64,000 nt of DNA from Deltaproteobacteria bacterium (GCA_016703535.1 JADJBV010000001.1:4082001-4146000), one strand, 5' to 3'. Shown: positions 15,720 through 25,163, counted from the stretch's first letter. Notes: generated from the letters alone by a model not told the origin. Program-made: numbers and translations.

Positions 15720-17828
15720 TCACGGGTTCTCGAGGGCCCGTTCGGCGGCGCTGCGGGGATCGACGGCGACGCCTTCGGACTTCAGGCTCAGCTCACCCTT
15801 GTCGCTCTTGATCCGGGCCTCGTGCACCAGCACGTGCTCCGGGCCGGCGATCAAGGCGGCGGTGCCCAAGGTGCCAAAGGGGTTGAGCCGGAACTGGTGG
15901 GCCCGCTCCTTCATCAACGCCGCCTGTTCGTCGGGGGTCTTGCCCTTCATGCCCTCGATCAGCTGATCGAAGTGGATGCCTTCCCAGTAGCCCTCGTGGG
16001 CGACGCGGAGATCGACGCCGGTCTGACGCCAGAAGTCGGAGGCGTCGTTGGTGCGCCCCATGTCCTGGACCGTCTGGGGCCCGTGGTAGATGGCGCCCAA
16101 CCAGTAATTGTAGTCCTTCATCTCCTTGTCCATCCACGGCGCGATCAACAGCCCCCGATCGAGGGCAAAGGCGGCGGCGTGGGCGGCCCGACGGGCCTCG
16201 CCGCTGGCCTCGGCCAACTTGGCGATGCCGTCGTGGGAGATGCTGACCTCGAGGATGCGGGTGGTCTTGCCCTTGAACATCTCTTTGGTCGCGGGATCGG
16301 CCAACTTCACCTCGGCCTCGGGATCGATGGCCCCCAACATGCGGGCGATGGCCACGGCGGAGCGGAGATCGCCGTTGCTGGTCTTGCCGTCGTCCTTCAC
16401 CTCGTAGCGCAGGTGGTAATAACGCTGCACCGGGCCTTCGCCTTCTTGGAAGGTGACGAAGCTGCGGGAGACCTTTTGGGCGCCGATGAAGAACTTGCTG
16501 ATGATCCCGACGTAGTCGGCGTCGAGGTCGACCGAGCTGAACTTGATCTGGGTCTTGTTCCCGGCCTCGTCGACTCGGGTCAACACGCCGGTGCCTTGGT
16601 CGAGGCGACGGCCCGCGCTGATGATCTGCAGGGGCCCGGCCTCGGCGCCGATCCGGACCTCCTTGACCTGGTTTTCGGTCTCGAAGCGGGCCCGCTTGAT
16701 GCCGGCGAACTTGGCGTCGTCGGAGGTGGCCAAGCTGGGATCGAAGCGGAACAAGGCCCGGAAGGCGTCTTCGGCGTCGCGTCCGGGCGTAGCGAAGGTG
16801 AAGGCGCCCCGGTCGGAGGCGACCTCGGTGGCCGACCAGGTCATCTGAGCCTCGAGCTTGGCGAAGTTTTCGATCTTTCGATCGACCGCCGACGCGGCCC
16901 GGCCCGCCAGGCCTCCACCACCGCCCGGCAAGAACTCACCCAAGCGGGAATCGACGCCGAGGAAGGCCGAGAGGGTGGTCGAGACCCGTTCGGTGTCGAC
17001 CGCCGAAAGTTGAGCGTAGACGTCGCCGTTGGCCTTGGTCTTCAAGCGCAACATCAAGAGCTGCTCTTCGCTGACACCGACCGAAGCGGAGGCCGAAGCG
17101 CCGACCGCAAAGCCCCGGCCCGAGGCCAAGGTCTGGCCGACGCCGACGCCGGCGCTGGCGGCCAAGCGGCCTCGGCCCATGATCACCAGCTCGGTGCCCG
17201 CGGGCGCCTTGCGCATGGCCGCCAAGGTGGTGGGCAGATCGACCGAGGCGTCGGTGGCCAAACGTTTGGCCTCGTTAAGCTCGGCTTTGTAGGGCTTGAT
17301 CAAGGTGTAGCTGAGCTCGGCGTCCGCCGAAAAGCCGAGGCTGACGTTGCCCACTTGGGCAGAGGCGCCGACCCGCGGCGCGATCACCCCGCCGGCGGCC
17401 ATCCACACCGGCGGTTGATCCTGCTTGTCGTTGAAGGCCCGGCGATCCGGGTCGTTGGCGACCCGGGGGTGGTCGTTGGCGATCCACTCCAGGTTGAGGC
17501 CCAAAGCGACGCCCGCGTGTTCGCCGATGTTGACGTTGGCCACCTTCACCGAAAGCGGACGGTTCTGGGCCTGATCGAGGAGCAGCTCGCTGAGTTTGGT
17601 CCGCAGCTTGTCGACCGTGGAGGTTTTGGTTTGGGTGGCCGCGGCGATCTGCTCGGGCGAGTAGCCCATGGCCCGCATCTGCTCGCCGCGCTGAGCCAGC
17701 GGGATCGAGGTCGGGTCGATGGTGGCCCGCAGCTTGGCCCCGACCTCGGGCGCGAGGGCCGGGGCGCCGGTCCCGGGGACCTCGAAGTGGGTCGAGGGAG
17801 GGAGGGTCGGCGGAAGGTCGATGGCCAT
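15720..17828 (-). CDS. Unrecognised 702-residue protein
   Basis: No family is recognised. From the ATG at 17828 (AGGGTGGG upstream) the product starts MAIDLPPTLPPSTHFEVPG, with no signal peptide or membrane helix. Residues 130-280 are Gly/Ala/Ser-rich with alternating small and polar residues (APRVGASAQVGNVSLGFSADAELSYTL is the style; short pieces only), which suggests a beta-rich domain; a LPGGGGGLAGRAA linker sits near the middle, and the C-terminal third is mixed alpha/beta with many charged residues. It is transcribed away from the MoxR operon, 194 bp apart, so the two could share control. A cytosolic effector or a structural protein is possible but unproven. Confidence 0.75.
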   Translation of the reverse strand: MAIDLPPTLPPSTHFEVPGTGAPALAPEVGAKLRATIDPTSIPLAQRGEQMRAMGYSPEQIAAATQTKTSTVDKLRTKLSELLLDQAQNRPLSVKVANVNIGEHAGVALGLNLEWIANDHPRVANDPDRRAFNDKQDQPPVWMAAGGVIAPRVGASAQVGNVSLGFSADAELSYTLIKPYKAELNEAKRLATDASVDLPTTLAAMRKAPAGTELVIMGRGRLAASAGVGVGQTLASGRGFAVGASASASVGVSEEQLLMLRLKTKANGDVYAQLSAVDTERVSTTLSAFLGVDSRLGEFLPGGGGGLAGRAASAVDRKIENFAKLEAQMTWSATEVASDRGAFTFATPGRDAEDAFRALFRFDPSLATSDDAKFAGIKRARFETENQVKEVRIGAEAGPLQIISAGRRLDQGTGVLTRVDEAGNKTQIKFSSVDLDADYVGIISKFFIGAQKVSRSFVTFQEGEGPVQRYYHLRYEVKDDGKTSNGDLRSAVAIARMLGAIDPEAEVKLADPATKEMFKGKTTRILEVSISHDGIAKLAEASGEARRAAHAAAFALDRGLLIAPWMDKEMKDYNYWLGAIYHGPQTVQDMGRTNDASDFWRQTGVDLRVAHEGYWEGIHFDQLIEGMKGKTPDEQAALMKERAHQFRLNPFGTLGTAALIAGPEHVLVHEARIKSDKGELSLKSEGVAVDPRSAAERALENP

Positions 17829-17940
17829 ATCCCACCCTAGAGCACATGGTGTGCCGACCACGGGACCAGCGGTGATCCTCGGTGTTTTTTGCGATCCGGC
17901 GACCCGGTGTCTGTCCGTCCTGATAGACGCGGGCCTCGGC

Positions 17941-17970
17941 CTGACAGCTTCTCCAGACAGTGCGTTAACA
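17941..17970 (+). promoter_or_regulatory. Possible promoter of the MoxR operon
   Basis: CTGACA (17941-17946) and TTAACA (17965-17970) are spaced by 18 bp, about 50 bp upstream of the GTG start of the MoxR gene. Both boxes differ from consensus, so this is only a candidate. It lies in the 194-bp divergent region with the 702-residue gene. Confidence 0.3.
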
Positions 17971-18022
17971 TCGGCCCATCGAGCCCCTCCGCGTTGCCCT
18001 TCAACTCGCCTCTGCTGGTCTG

Positions 18023-19120
18023 GTGGACCGAGAGGCCCTGGTCGAGCTGGTCGCCTTGGCGGCGATCGCCGGCGAACACGTCTTGGTCGTGGGCCCCCCC
18101 GGCACCGGCAAGAGTGAGGCGGTGCGCCGGGTCGCCCGCGCCTTGGGTGGTCGTTATTTTGAATATCTCCTCGGCCGCTTCACCGAACCGTCTGAACTTT
18201 TTGGACCCGTCGATCTGAAGAAGTTGCGGGACGGGGTGGTCGAGACCCGGACCGAAGGCATGTTGCCCGAAGCCGAGATCGCCTTCCTCGACGAGGTGTT
18301 TTTGGGATCGACGGCGATCCTCAACACCCTCTTGGGGATCCTCAACGAACGGCGCTTTCGGCGGGGCCAGACCGAGGTCGAGTGCCCACTTCGGGTGTGT
18401 GTAGGCGCGACCAACAACCTGCCGGAGGAGGACGCCCTGGCCGCCTTCGGCGATCGATTTTTGGTGCACTTCTTCGTGGACCCGCTGCCCGACCACCAGC
18501 TGGAGGCCTTGCTGGAGGGCGGCTGGTCCCGGGGCGCGCCGCCGGCGCCGGTGGGGCTGGTGGAGCTCGATCGCCTGAGCGCCATCGCCCAAGCCGCGGA
18601 CCTGGGCCCGGTGCGCCCCGCCTTGGCCCAGGCGCTGCGCACCTTAAAGCGCGAAGGCATCACCTTGTCGGATCGCCGAACGGTGAAGGTGCAGCGCTTG
18701 ATCGCCGCGACCGCGGCCTTGTCGGGGCGCACGACGCCGACCGAAGCTGATCTGTGGCCCCTGGTCTACGCGGTGCCCAACAAGGTCGGGCAAGAGGCGG
18801 CCAAAGAGGCGCTCAAAGATCTGCTGGGCCGCGCCGAAAGTGCGGCCTTGGCCCACGCCGCCGAACAAGCGTCGAACTCCCCGGCAGCCCGGGCTGCGCG
18901 ATTGGTGAACGTAGGGCTCGGGATCTTCGCCGAGCGCCCGACCGACGCCGCCCTCCTCCCGGGTTGGCGCCTGAAGCTCGAAGGGGTGGCCAAGGAGCTC
19001 GACGCGGGTTTTGAGGCCAACCAACGCCCCGCTGAGCTGGAGGCGCTGCGGGCGCGGATCGTCGCCGAGACCCAAGTTCAGGAGGCCGGCGCCGCGTGGG
19101 TTGAGCTCCAGGTCTCATGA
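18023..19120 (+). CDS. MoxR-family AAA+ ATPase
   Basis: ATPase of 365 residues, of the MoxR/RavA type that usually remodels or activates a partner, often with a vWA protein. Walker A GPPGTGKS at 24-31, Walker B EIAFLDE at 85-91, sensor 1 at GATNNLP (129-134) and an arginine finger region FGDRF (142-146). A lid domain follows to about 300, then a helical tail. The GTG at 18023 is the first start before the domain; no good ribosome site is seen. It is the first gene of an operon whose next three products look like beta-propeller partner proteins, as in described MoxR-vWA-propeller systems. Confidence 0.9.
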   Translation: MDREALVELVALAAIAGEHVLVVGPPGTGKSEAVRRVARALGGRYFEYLLGRFTEPSELFGPVDLKKLRDGVVETRTEGMLPEAEIAFLDEVFLGSTAILNTLLGILNERRFRRGQTEVECPLRVCVGATNNLPEEDALAAFGDRFLVHFFVDPLPDHQLEALLEGGWSRGAPPAPVGLVELDRLSAIAQAADLGPVRPALAQALRTLKREGITLSDRRTVKVQRLIAATAALSGRTTPTEADLWPLVYAVPNKVGQEAAKEALKDLLGRAESAALAHAAEQASNSPAARAARLVNVGLGIFAERPTDAALLPGWRLKLEGVAKELDAGFEANQRPAELEALRARIVAETQVQEAGAAWVELQVS

Positions 19121-19521
19121 AGATCAAGGTCGAGTGGCGGCCCCGGACCGAACCCTTGGCGGCCCGGGCGGTGGTCGGCTTTGGCGCAGTGGCGGCGCGG
19201 TTGGTGGCCCGGCTCTTGGCCGACGTCGAGGCCTGGGCCGGCCTCGAAGGTCTCGGCGGCGCCGAGGTGATCGTCGTGCTAGGCCCGAGCGAACAGCTGC
19301 CTTGGGTGGATGGAGTCCGCTACTACGGTCGTGATCCAGCGGCACCCGAGCTCTACCTGCCGACCACCTTGGCGCCGACGGTCCCGGTCGAGCTCTACGC
19401 CCAAACCATCGTCGGCCCTCGCCCGCTCCTCATCGAACCTCGGGAAGGACGCGCCTTCCCGCTGAGCGGTGCCCTCCCCCTCTCGGCGAATCGCCTCTCG
19501 GCGTGGAGGCCCCGCAGTTGA
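19117..19521 (+). CDS. Small MoxR-associated protein (bpX0-like by position)
   Basis: Product of 134 residues, beginning MKIKVEWRPRTEPLAARAVV, with no signal peptide. A central stretch EVIVVLGPSEQLPWVDGVRYYG and the segment APELYLPTTLAPTVPVELY suggest an alpha/beta fold. The ATG overlaps the MoxR stop and its own stop overlaps the TTG start of the next gene. In MoxR-vWA-propeller clusters a short protein of this kind (called bpX0) follows the ATPase and precedes the propeller proteins; similarity here is from memory of that layout and composition, not an alignment. Confidence 0.6.
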   Translation: MKIKVEWRPRTEPLAARAVVGFGAVAARLVARLLADVEAWAGLEGLGGAEVIVVLGPSEQLPWVDGVRYYGRDPAAPELYLPTTLAPTVPVELYAQTIVGPRPLLIEPREGRAFPLSGALPLSANRLSAWRPRS

Positions 19522-21251
19522 CGGGCCTGCCGCCCTCACTGGCCCCTTGGAGTGGGATCTTGTCCCTGTTTCCTCGGGATCTGGCGGCCACCATCGGCCC
19601 CTGGTTGCCGCGCCTGGATCTGGCCTTCGGGAGGTTGCCGCGGCCCAGGACGAAAGACGACGGTCCCCCCGATGGCTTCTCGGGCTTGAGTCCACGCGGC
19701 GCACCCGAACGCCTGCTGATGTCCGAGTGGATGTTGGCGATGGAGGAGCCGCTGGAGTTCGAGCGCAGGTTGGTGATGGGCGAAAGCCTGCACCTGCTCC
19801 TGGAACGGCGTGCGCCGGCAGGCGCCAAACGCACGGTGATCTTGACCGACGTTGGGCCCAGCCAGCTGGGGCCCCCGCGGATCGGGCAACTCGCCTCCTT
19901 GTTGGTCTTGGCGGCTCGAGCAAGAGCGGCCCAGGTGGAGCTGGTGATCGGGGCGCTCCAAAGTGATCCCGACACCGCCTTGACCTCCTTGAACGAGGTC
20001 AACATCCAGAGTTGGCTGAACCAACGGAGCCCCCGGGAGCCGAACGCCGAAGACTGGCGACGTTGGGAGTCGGCGCACCGGCTGACCCGCAAACTCGCCG
20101 ACGATCTATGGCTCCTTGGCAGCCCCCGGCTGCGCGGCTTGGGGCCCCGAGAGGTGGCTCGGGCCGAGCTGAGTGAGGTGTTGTGGCCCGGGCAACGTAA
20201 GCTGCAGCTTTTGGTGGAGCGGCGGGGGGAGCGGGGCCGGCCGATGGAGCTGGAGTTGCCGTCGCCCGAGGCCGGCGTGCGCCTCTTGCGCAACCCCTTC
20301 GAGGTCCCCGAACAACGAGGCGCCTTGCTCAAGGCCAGCCTGAGCGGGGCCTTGATCCACCTGTCGCCGAGCGGGCGACGGCTCTTCTTGCGCACCGCCG
20401 CCGGCCTGATCGCCTTCGCCGTCGATCAACGGGGCCCGAGCAGCGCCGAGTCTCGGATCTACAGCACCCGGGAGCAGCAGCTGGTGGCGGTCGGTGAACG
20501 CTCGAAGCAGGTCGTGCTGGTGACCTCGGACGGGGAGAAGTTGAGCCTGCTGAGCTACGGGCGTCGCGGGCGCTTCAGCGCGGTGCACCAGACCGCGGCC
20601 TTGCCCGAAGCGCTCGGGTTTTGGCACCCGGGGGCCCACAGCCCGCCCAGCGACCTGTGGTTCTTGCGGGGCGCCTGGTACCTGCGAGATCAAGGCGGGA
20701 CCCTCTTTCGGTTGGTGATGGGCCCGCCCCTGACGATCGAAAAGGTGGCGGAGCGAGTGGTGAGCTGGACCTTGGCAGGCCCCCAGCTGGTGATGGCCGT
20801 CGATGACGACACCGAGGTGGGCCCGCGGATCTTCCAAGCGGGGGGCGGGGAGGCGCCGCGACCGACGTGGTCCTTGAAGCGACGAGCGCCCCTCGAAGCC
20901 TTCGTGACCAGCGATCGCGGGCGGCCTCTTTGGGCGGTGAAAAGCGGCGAAGGCGAGTGGCAGATCGATGATCAACGGCAAGGGATCATGACCATGGTCG
21001 ATCCTTCGGCGACGGTGATCGGCCTCGAGCCGAGGCGAGGTGCGCTGGTGGTGTTGACCCCGGCCCGGCGGGCGATCCTGTTCCTGCGCGGCGCCCGAGA
21101 GGTGGGCCGGATCTACCTGGATGGCACTGCCCAAGACGTGGTGACCCGCCACGATCGGGTGGCGGCGTTGTTGGAGGGCGGTGGCCTGCGGGTGCTGCAT
21201 ACCGTCGAGCGGCATGAGCTGTTGCGGATCGATCCCGAGGGCAACCCGTGA
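19518..21251 (+). CDS. MoxR-associated beta-propeller protein (bpX1-like)
   Basis: Product of 577 residues. The N-terminal 230 residues form a mixed domain (MSEWMLAMEEPLEFERRLVMGES; DVGPSQLGPPRIGQLASLLVL); the rest looks like a beta-propeller, with repeated blades such as GALIHLSPSGRRLFLRTAAGLIAF and ERSKQVVLVTSDGEKLSLLSYG. No signal peptide, so the propeller is cytosolic. A GTG at 19503 is in frame, but the TTG at 19518 overlaps the previous stop (TTGA) and has GGAGG at 19505-19509 with ideal spacing, so TTG is chosen. The match to the bpX1 family of MoxR ternary systems is inferred from layout. Confidence 0.7.
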   Translation: MTGLPPSLAPWSGILSLFPRDLAATIGPWLPRLDLAFGRLPRPRTKDDGPPDGFSGLSPRGAPERLLMSEWMLAMEEPLEFERRLVMGESLHLLLERRAPAGAKRTVILTDVGPSQLGPPRIGQLASLLVLAARARAAQVELVIGALQSDPDTALTSLNEVNIQSWLNQRSPREPNAEDWRRWESAHRLTRKLADDLWLLGSPRLRGLGPREVARAELSEVLWPGQRKLQLLVERRGERGRPMELELPSPEAGVRLLRNPFEVPEQRGALLKASLSGALIHLSPSGRRLFLRTAAGLIAFAVDQRGPSSAESRIYSTREQQLVAVGERSKQVVLVTSDGEKLSLLSYGRRGRFSAVHQTAALPEALGFWHPGAHSPPSDLWFLRGAWYLRDQGGTLFRLVMGPPLTIEKVAERVVSWTLAGPQLVMAVDDDTEVGPRIFQAGGGEAPRPTWSLKRRAPLEAFVTSDRGRPLWAVKSGEGEWQIDDQRQGIMTMVDPSATVIGLEPRRGALVVLTPARRAILFLRGAREVGRIYLDGTAQDVVTRHDRVAALLEGGGLRVLHTVERHELLRIDPEGNP

Positions 21252-23947
21252 GGTCGATCGTCCCCGACCAGTTCGTGCACCGGGGCACGGTGGTGATCGA
21301 AGGTTGGTGGCTGCACCACCAACACCTTTCACCGACGGAGCTGGAGCGCCGAGCCTTCGGCCTCGCAGCCCAAGGCGCAAGGTTGTTCCGAATGGAGCAG
21401 GACTTCATCGCCCTGTTGCCGCGGCCCGAGGTCAACGACACCCGCCACGGCCCGGGCAGTCCGCTGGTGCGGATCGGCGATGGCTACAGCGCGGTGCCGC
21501 TTTCGTCCGAGGAGTTGGGCCGCCTCCACGTGGGCCCTCGGACCTTGGTGGTGGGCCGCTCGGGTCGCGCCGAGCTCCTCCGCCTCGACGATCTCTCGCC
21601 GGTTGATCCGAAGGAGTGGTTGGAGCCTGGCCCGTTGGTGTTCGAGGATCTGCAGCCCCTCGGTGATCCGCCGGTGGTGGCGCTGGCGCCGGTTTCGGTG
21701 ACCGAGGTGCGGCAGGTGCTGGGGCTGGCGCCGGGCGGACCCGCCGGCGAACGGCGTCGACTGTTGGCGGCGCTGAAGACCGACCTGGAGGTCGGTCCGC
21801 CCCCAAACACCCTCACCTTCTGGGAGAAGCTCCGGACCTATTGGCAGGCCCTCTTCCCGGCCCGGGGGGCCCAGCCGGCGGGGCCCGGCGGGGCGATGGC
21901 AAAACATGAGGCTCGCCTCACATTTAAGCAGCGGCTCCGGCAGGCCCTGACCAGCTTGGCCCTCCGCTCCCGCTTGTTCCGGCTTTTTGGGCGACGCCAA
22001 GCCCAATACCTGGCCGACATGTTGTCGGCCTTCGAGCGGGGAGACTTGGACGCGGCGCTGAAGACCGCCCTGCCCTTGGCGGATCTCAAGCGTCGAGCTC
22101 CGGGGCCGAGGTCGCTGGCCTTGGGCGTCCCCCAGCCCCGGGGCCGCTTGGGGATCGAGCTGGACCGACGGGGCGGCGGCGGCAGCAGCATGGTGTTGGC
22201 CGACGAGCTCTACGCGGAGCTGGAGCTCCAATATCGACGAGCCTTCGAGCGGTTGGATCGAGAGGGGCGCCACGAAGAAGCGGCCTTCGTGTTGACGGAG
22301 CTGCTCCAACAACACGAAGAGGCCGTCGACTACTTGGAGCGGCACGGCCGGCTGCTTCTTTCGGCCGAGTTGGCCGAGGCCCGGGAGCTGCCGCCGGGGC
22401 TGGTGATCCGGCAGTGGGCCCTGGCGGGCGACTGGGAGCGGGCCCTCGGCGCGGCGGTGAAGAGCGGCGCCTTCGCCGACGGGATCTTGCGACTGGAGCG
22501 GGCCCACCCCGAGTTGGCCAAAGAGCTGCGAGAGCGCTGGGCCCTGATCTTGGCCGACGCCGGTGAGTTGCCGCTGGCGATCGACGTGTTGTGGCCGCTG
22601 CCCGATCGCCGCCACTTGGCCAAGGAGTGGGTCAACGTGGTGCTGGAGGCCGGTGGACCGCCGGCGGCTCGGATGTTGTTGCGGGCCTTCGAGCTGGACG
22701 TGATCGACTTCGGGAACTTGCGGGATCGGGCGGTGGCGTTGCTCGAGGAGGTGGGCGCGCCGGGCTTCGAGTCTCGGATGGCCTTCACCCACGCGCTCCT
22801 GTCGATGCGTCCGAACTCGGAGATCGCGACCTTGGCCAGGCCGGCCTTGCGATCCTTGTATCGCGATCAGGACCGGGCGCCGGAGCGGGCCCGAAAAGAG
22901 AAGCAGCGCCTGGAACGGCTGATCGACGATCCGGTGCTCCGGGCCGATCTGCCGCCGCTGCCGGCCCCGAAGCCCCGGCTTGCAGGCGCCGAACCTCGGA
23001 CGTTGCGATTTTCCAGCCACCACCGGGGGGCGATGCCGATCTTGGATGTGGCGCGCCTTTCGGATGGGCGAATGATGTTGGCCTTGGGTGAAGCGGGCTC
23101 CTCCGTCTACGATCGTCACGGGCGGCTCAAACAGCGCTACGACGAACCCGCCCATCACTTGGTGCCTTCAGATCGGGGCGCCCGAGTGATCACCTTGGCC
23201 CCCCGAGACGCGGTCTTTCGTCTGGCCCGGATGGATCTGGTGCGACAGCGGGTCACGCCGTGGGGCAACTTGGCGCTCACCAGCTTCGCCCACAACTTCG
23301 ACGGCTGGCGTTGGTTTGTCGGTCGCCCGGGCAAAACCGTGGCCCTCGACGTGATGAAGAGCGGCTTCGAGACCCTCTGGTCGGTCGACGTCGAGCCGCG
23401 CCTGATCACCCGCACCGGCGAAGAAAACAACCTCAACCTCATGGGCCGGGAGCGGGGTGACCTGGCCTACTTCCACTACGGACCTCCGGGCCTGCAGCTG
23501 CGGAGTCGACAGCTCTTGTCGGCGGACGAGCTGGGACCCGAGACCGTCCGCCTCGTCTTCCTGGAAGCGGGCGGCCGCTGCCGGATCAGCCACCGACAAC
23601 AAAGGGGCGAAGACGAACGGGGCGACGCCACCACCTTCATCGGCGAGTGGGTGGTCCACCTCGACACCCGACGCTTCGACTTGCCGCTGCCGCCGTCGGC
23701 CCGGGTGATCGGCTTGACCGGCGACTTGGATCACGTGGTGGTGGTGACCGCCGAACCTTTTGACACGGTGGTCAGACTCTATTCAGTAGAAGGCCAGGCC
23801 TTGTGGTCCCTGCACCTGGAGGGTGAGGTCCGGCTGACGGCCCGCTTCTTCGACCACTACCTGGTGATCGGCGACGATCACGGGCGGGTGGTGCTCCTCG
23901 ACACCACCTCCTTGGAGGTCGTGAGCTCCTTCTTGGCCCAGGTTTGA
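21248..23947 (+). CDS. Large MoxR-associated protein: N-terminal domain, helical repeats, beta-propeller (bpX6-like)
   Basis: Product of 899 residues. Residues 1-130 resemble a small bpX-type beta domain (VPDQFVHRGTVVIEGWWLHH, FIALLPRP). About 310-560 are helical repeats like those in TPR solenoids (HEEAAFVLTELLQQHEEAVDYL, LILADAGELPLAIDVLWPL). From about 610 to the end a second propeller is visible (MMLALGEAGSSVYDRHGRL, VVVVTAEPFDTVVRLYSVEG, VVLLDTTSLEVVSSF). No signal peptide. GTG overlaps the previous stop, with GAGGG upstream. In known MoxR ternary systems such proteins are thought to act in conflict or stress responses; target is unknown. Confidence 0.7.
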   Translation: MRSIVPDQFVHRGTVVIEGWWLHHQHLSPTELERRAFGLAAQGARLFRMEQDFIALLPRPEVNDTRHGPGSPLVRIGDGYSAVPLSSEELGRLHVGPRTLVVGRSGRAELLRLDDLSPVDPKEWLEPGPLVFEDLQPLGDPPVVALAPVSVTEVRQVLGLAPGGPAGERRRLLAALKTDLEVGPPPNTLTFWEKLRTYWQALFPARGAQPAGPGGAMAKHEARLTFKQRLRQALTSLALRSRLFRLFGRRQAQYLADMLSAFERGDLDAALKTALPLADLKRRAPGPRSLALGVPQPRGRLGIELDRRGGGGSSMVLADELYAELELQYRRAFERLDREGRHEEAAFVLTELLQQHEEAVDYLERHGRLLLSAELAEARELPPGLVIRQWALAGDWERALGAAVKSGAFADGILRLERAHPELAKELRERWALILADAGELPLAIDVLWPLPDRRHLAKEWVNVVLEAGGPPAARMLLRAFELDVIDFGNLRDRAVALLEEVGAPGFESRMAFTHALLSMRPNSEIATLARPALRSLYRDQDRAPERARKEKQRLERLIDDPVLRADLPPLPAPKPRLAGAEPRTLRFSSHHRGAMPILDVARLSDGRMMLALGEAGSSVYDRHGRLKQRYDEPAHHLVPSDRGARVITLAPRDAVFRLARMDLVRQRVTPWGNLALTSFAHNFDGWRWFVGRPGKTVALDVMKSGFETLWSVDVEPRLITRTGEENNLNLMGRERGDLAYFHYGPPGLQLRSRQLLSADELGPETVRLVFLEAGGRCRISHRQQRGEDERGDATTFIGEWVVHLDTRRFDLPLPPSARVIGLTGDLDHVVVVTAEPFDTVVRLYSVEGQALWSLHLEGEVRLTARFFDHYLVIGDDHGRVVLLDTTSLEVVSSFLAQV

Positions 23948-24945
23948 GCCTTGCCAAGGCCGCCGCCCTTGGTTACCCGGGGCCCCAGGTGCGCCCTTCG
24001 ATCACCCAGGCTGCGGCGGCGTTGTTGCGCGGCGAGCTGGTCGCCTTCCCGACCGAAACCGTCTACGGGCTGGGCGCCCACGCCTTCGATGAGCGGGCGG
24101 TGGCCCAGATCTTCGAAGCCAAGGGGCGGCCCACCTTCGATCCTTTGATCGTGCACGTCGCCGATCACGCCAGCGCCGAGTTGTTGGTCACCGAGTGGCC
24201 CAAAGCGGCCCGGCGGTTGGCCGCACATTTTTGGCCCGGGCCTTTGACCTTGGTGTTGCCGAAGCGGGCCGAGGTCCCGGATCTGGTGACGGCCGGAGAA
24301 CCGACGGTGGCGGTGCGGGTCCCGGCCCACCCCTTGGCGCTGGCTTTGTTGCGGGCGGCGGGCGTGCCGATCGCCGCGCCGAGCGCCAACTTGTTCGGGC
24401 GCATCTCGCCGACGACCGCGGCCCACGTCGAAGAGCAACTGGGTGGGGTGGTGAAGTGGATCTTGGACGGGGGCCCGACCACCGTGGGGGTCGAGTCCAC
24501 CATCTTGGCCTTCCCTGAAGGTCGGCCGGTGTTGTTGCGGCCGGGTGGCGTGCCGCTCGAGGCCATCGAGGCCCTGATCGGTCCGGTCGAGGCGCCGGGT
24601 CCCGAGGTCCGGGCCACCATGGCGCCCGGCCAGCTGCCCCAACACTACGCGCCCCGCACGCCCCTCTACATCCTCCCGCGTCGGCCGCCGCCTGGGGTAG
24701 GCCCGATCGGTCGACTGGCGCTGATCCCACCGGCCGATCCCGGTGACGTGCTGGAGGTGTTGTCGCCGAGCGGTGACCTGACCGAAGCCGCGGCCCGGCT
24801 CTTTGCTGCGATGCGAAAACTCGATCAGTCGGGGGTGGCGGCGATCGTCGCCGATCCGGTGCCGGCGATCGGGCTGGGTCGGGCGATCATGGACCGCCTC
24901 CAACGGGCCGCCTTTCGCCCCGTTGCCAAGCCCGGGCTTAAGTGA
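23944..24945 (+). CDS. sua5: Threonylcarbamoyl-AMP synthase Sua5/TsaC (long form)
   Basis: Makes L-threonylcarbamoyl-AMP from threonine, bicarbonate and ATP for the t6A modification at position 37 of ANN-reading tRNAs. 333 residues: YrdC core up to about 205 (GELVAFPTETVYGLGAHAF, GRPTFDPLIVHV, FWPGPLTLVLPK, IAAPSANLFGRISPTTA, STILAF) plus the linker GQLPQHYAPRTPL and the C-terminal Sua5 domain. The TTG at 23944 overlaps the stop of the upstream propeller gene, with no good ribosome site, so it depends on coupling. Finding a housekeeping tRNA enzyme inside this operon is unusual; whether it is the only copy in the genome cannot be seen here. Confidence 0.93.
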   Translation: MSLAKAAALGYPGPQVRPSITQAAAALLRGELVAFPTETVYGLGAHAFDERAVAQIFEAKGRPTFDPLIVHVADHASAELLVTEWPKAARRLAAHFWPGPLTLVLPKRAEVPDLVTAGEPTVAVRVPAHPLALALLRAAGVPIAAPSANLFGRISPTTAAHVEEQLGGVVKWILDGGPTTVGVESTILAFPEGRPVLLRPGGVPLEAIEALIGPVEAPGPEVRATMAPGQLPQHYAPRTPLYILPRRPPPGVGPIGRLALIPPADPGDVLEVLSPSGDLTEAAARLFAAMRKLDQSGVAAIVADPVPAIGLGRAIMDRLQRAAFRPVAKPGLK

Positions 24946-24958
24946 TGGAACCCTCCTG

Positions 24959-25162
24959 GTGAGCCCCGCCCAGCTGGTGTTCTGGTCGATCGCCCTCGGC
25001 TTGTCCTTGGCCCTGACCTGGGTGCTGTATCCCGGCGTGCGGCGGCGCGCGGCCTCGGCGCGAGACGGCCTGATCGCCACCTTCATGGCTTCGGCCTTGT
25101 TCTCGACCTCGGTGGCATTGGTGGTGGCGGCGGTGGTCCACGCGGTGAGCGTGTCCAGCTGA
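24959..25162 (+). CDS. Small membrane protein, two helices
   Basis: Product of 67 residues, GTG start with GGAA about 9 bp upstream, 13 bp after sua5. Two hydrophobic segments (LVFWSIALGLSLALTWVL and FMASALFSTSVALVVAAVVHAV) flank a basic loop YPGVRRRAASARDG, so the loop is probably cytosolic. No family recognised. It ends 1 bp before the PLD gene, within the same operon. Confidence 0.65.
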   Translation: MSPAQLVFWSIALGLSLALTWVLYPGVRRRAASARDGLIATFMASALFSTSVALVVAAVVHAVSVSS

Positions 25163-25163
25163 G

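Noticed and set aside
15699..17840. A plus-strand frame almost as long as the 702-residue minus gene
   Set aside because: Both strands are open, but the minus strand has the ribosome site and balanced composition. The plus version is a run of Gly, Asp, Leu and Val with no known motif.
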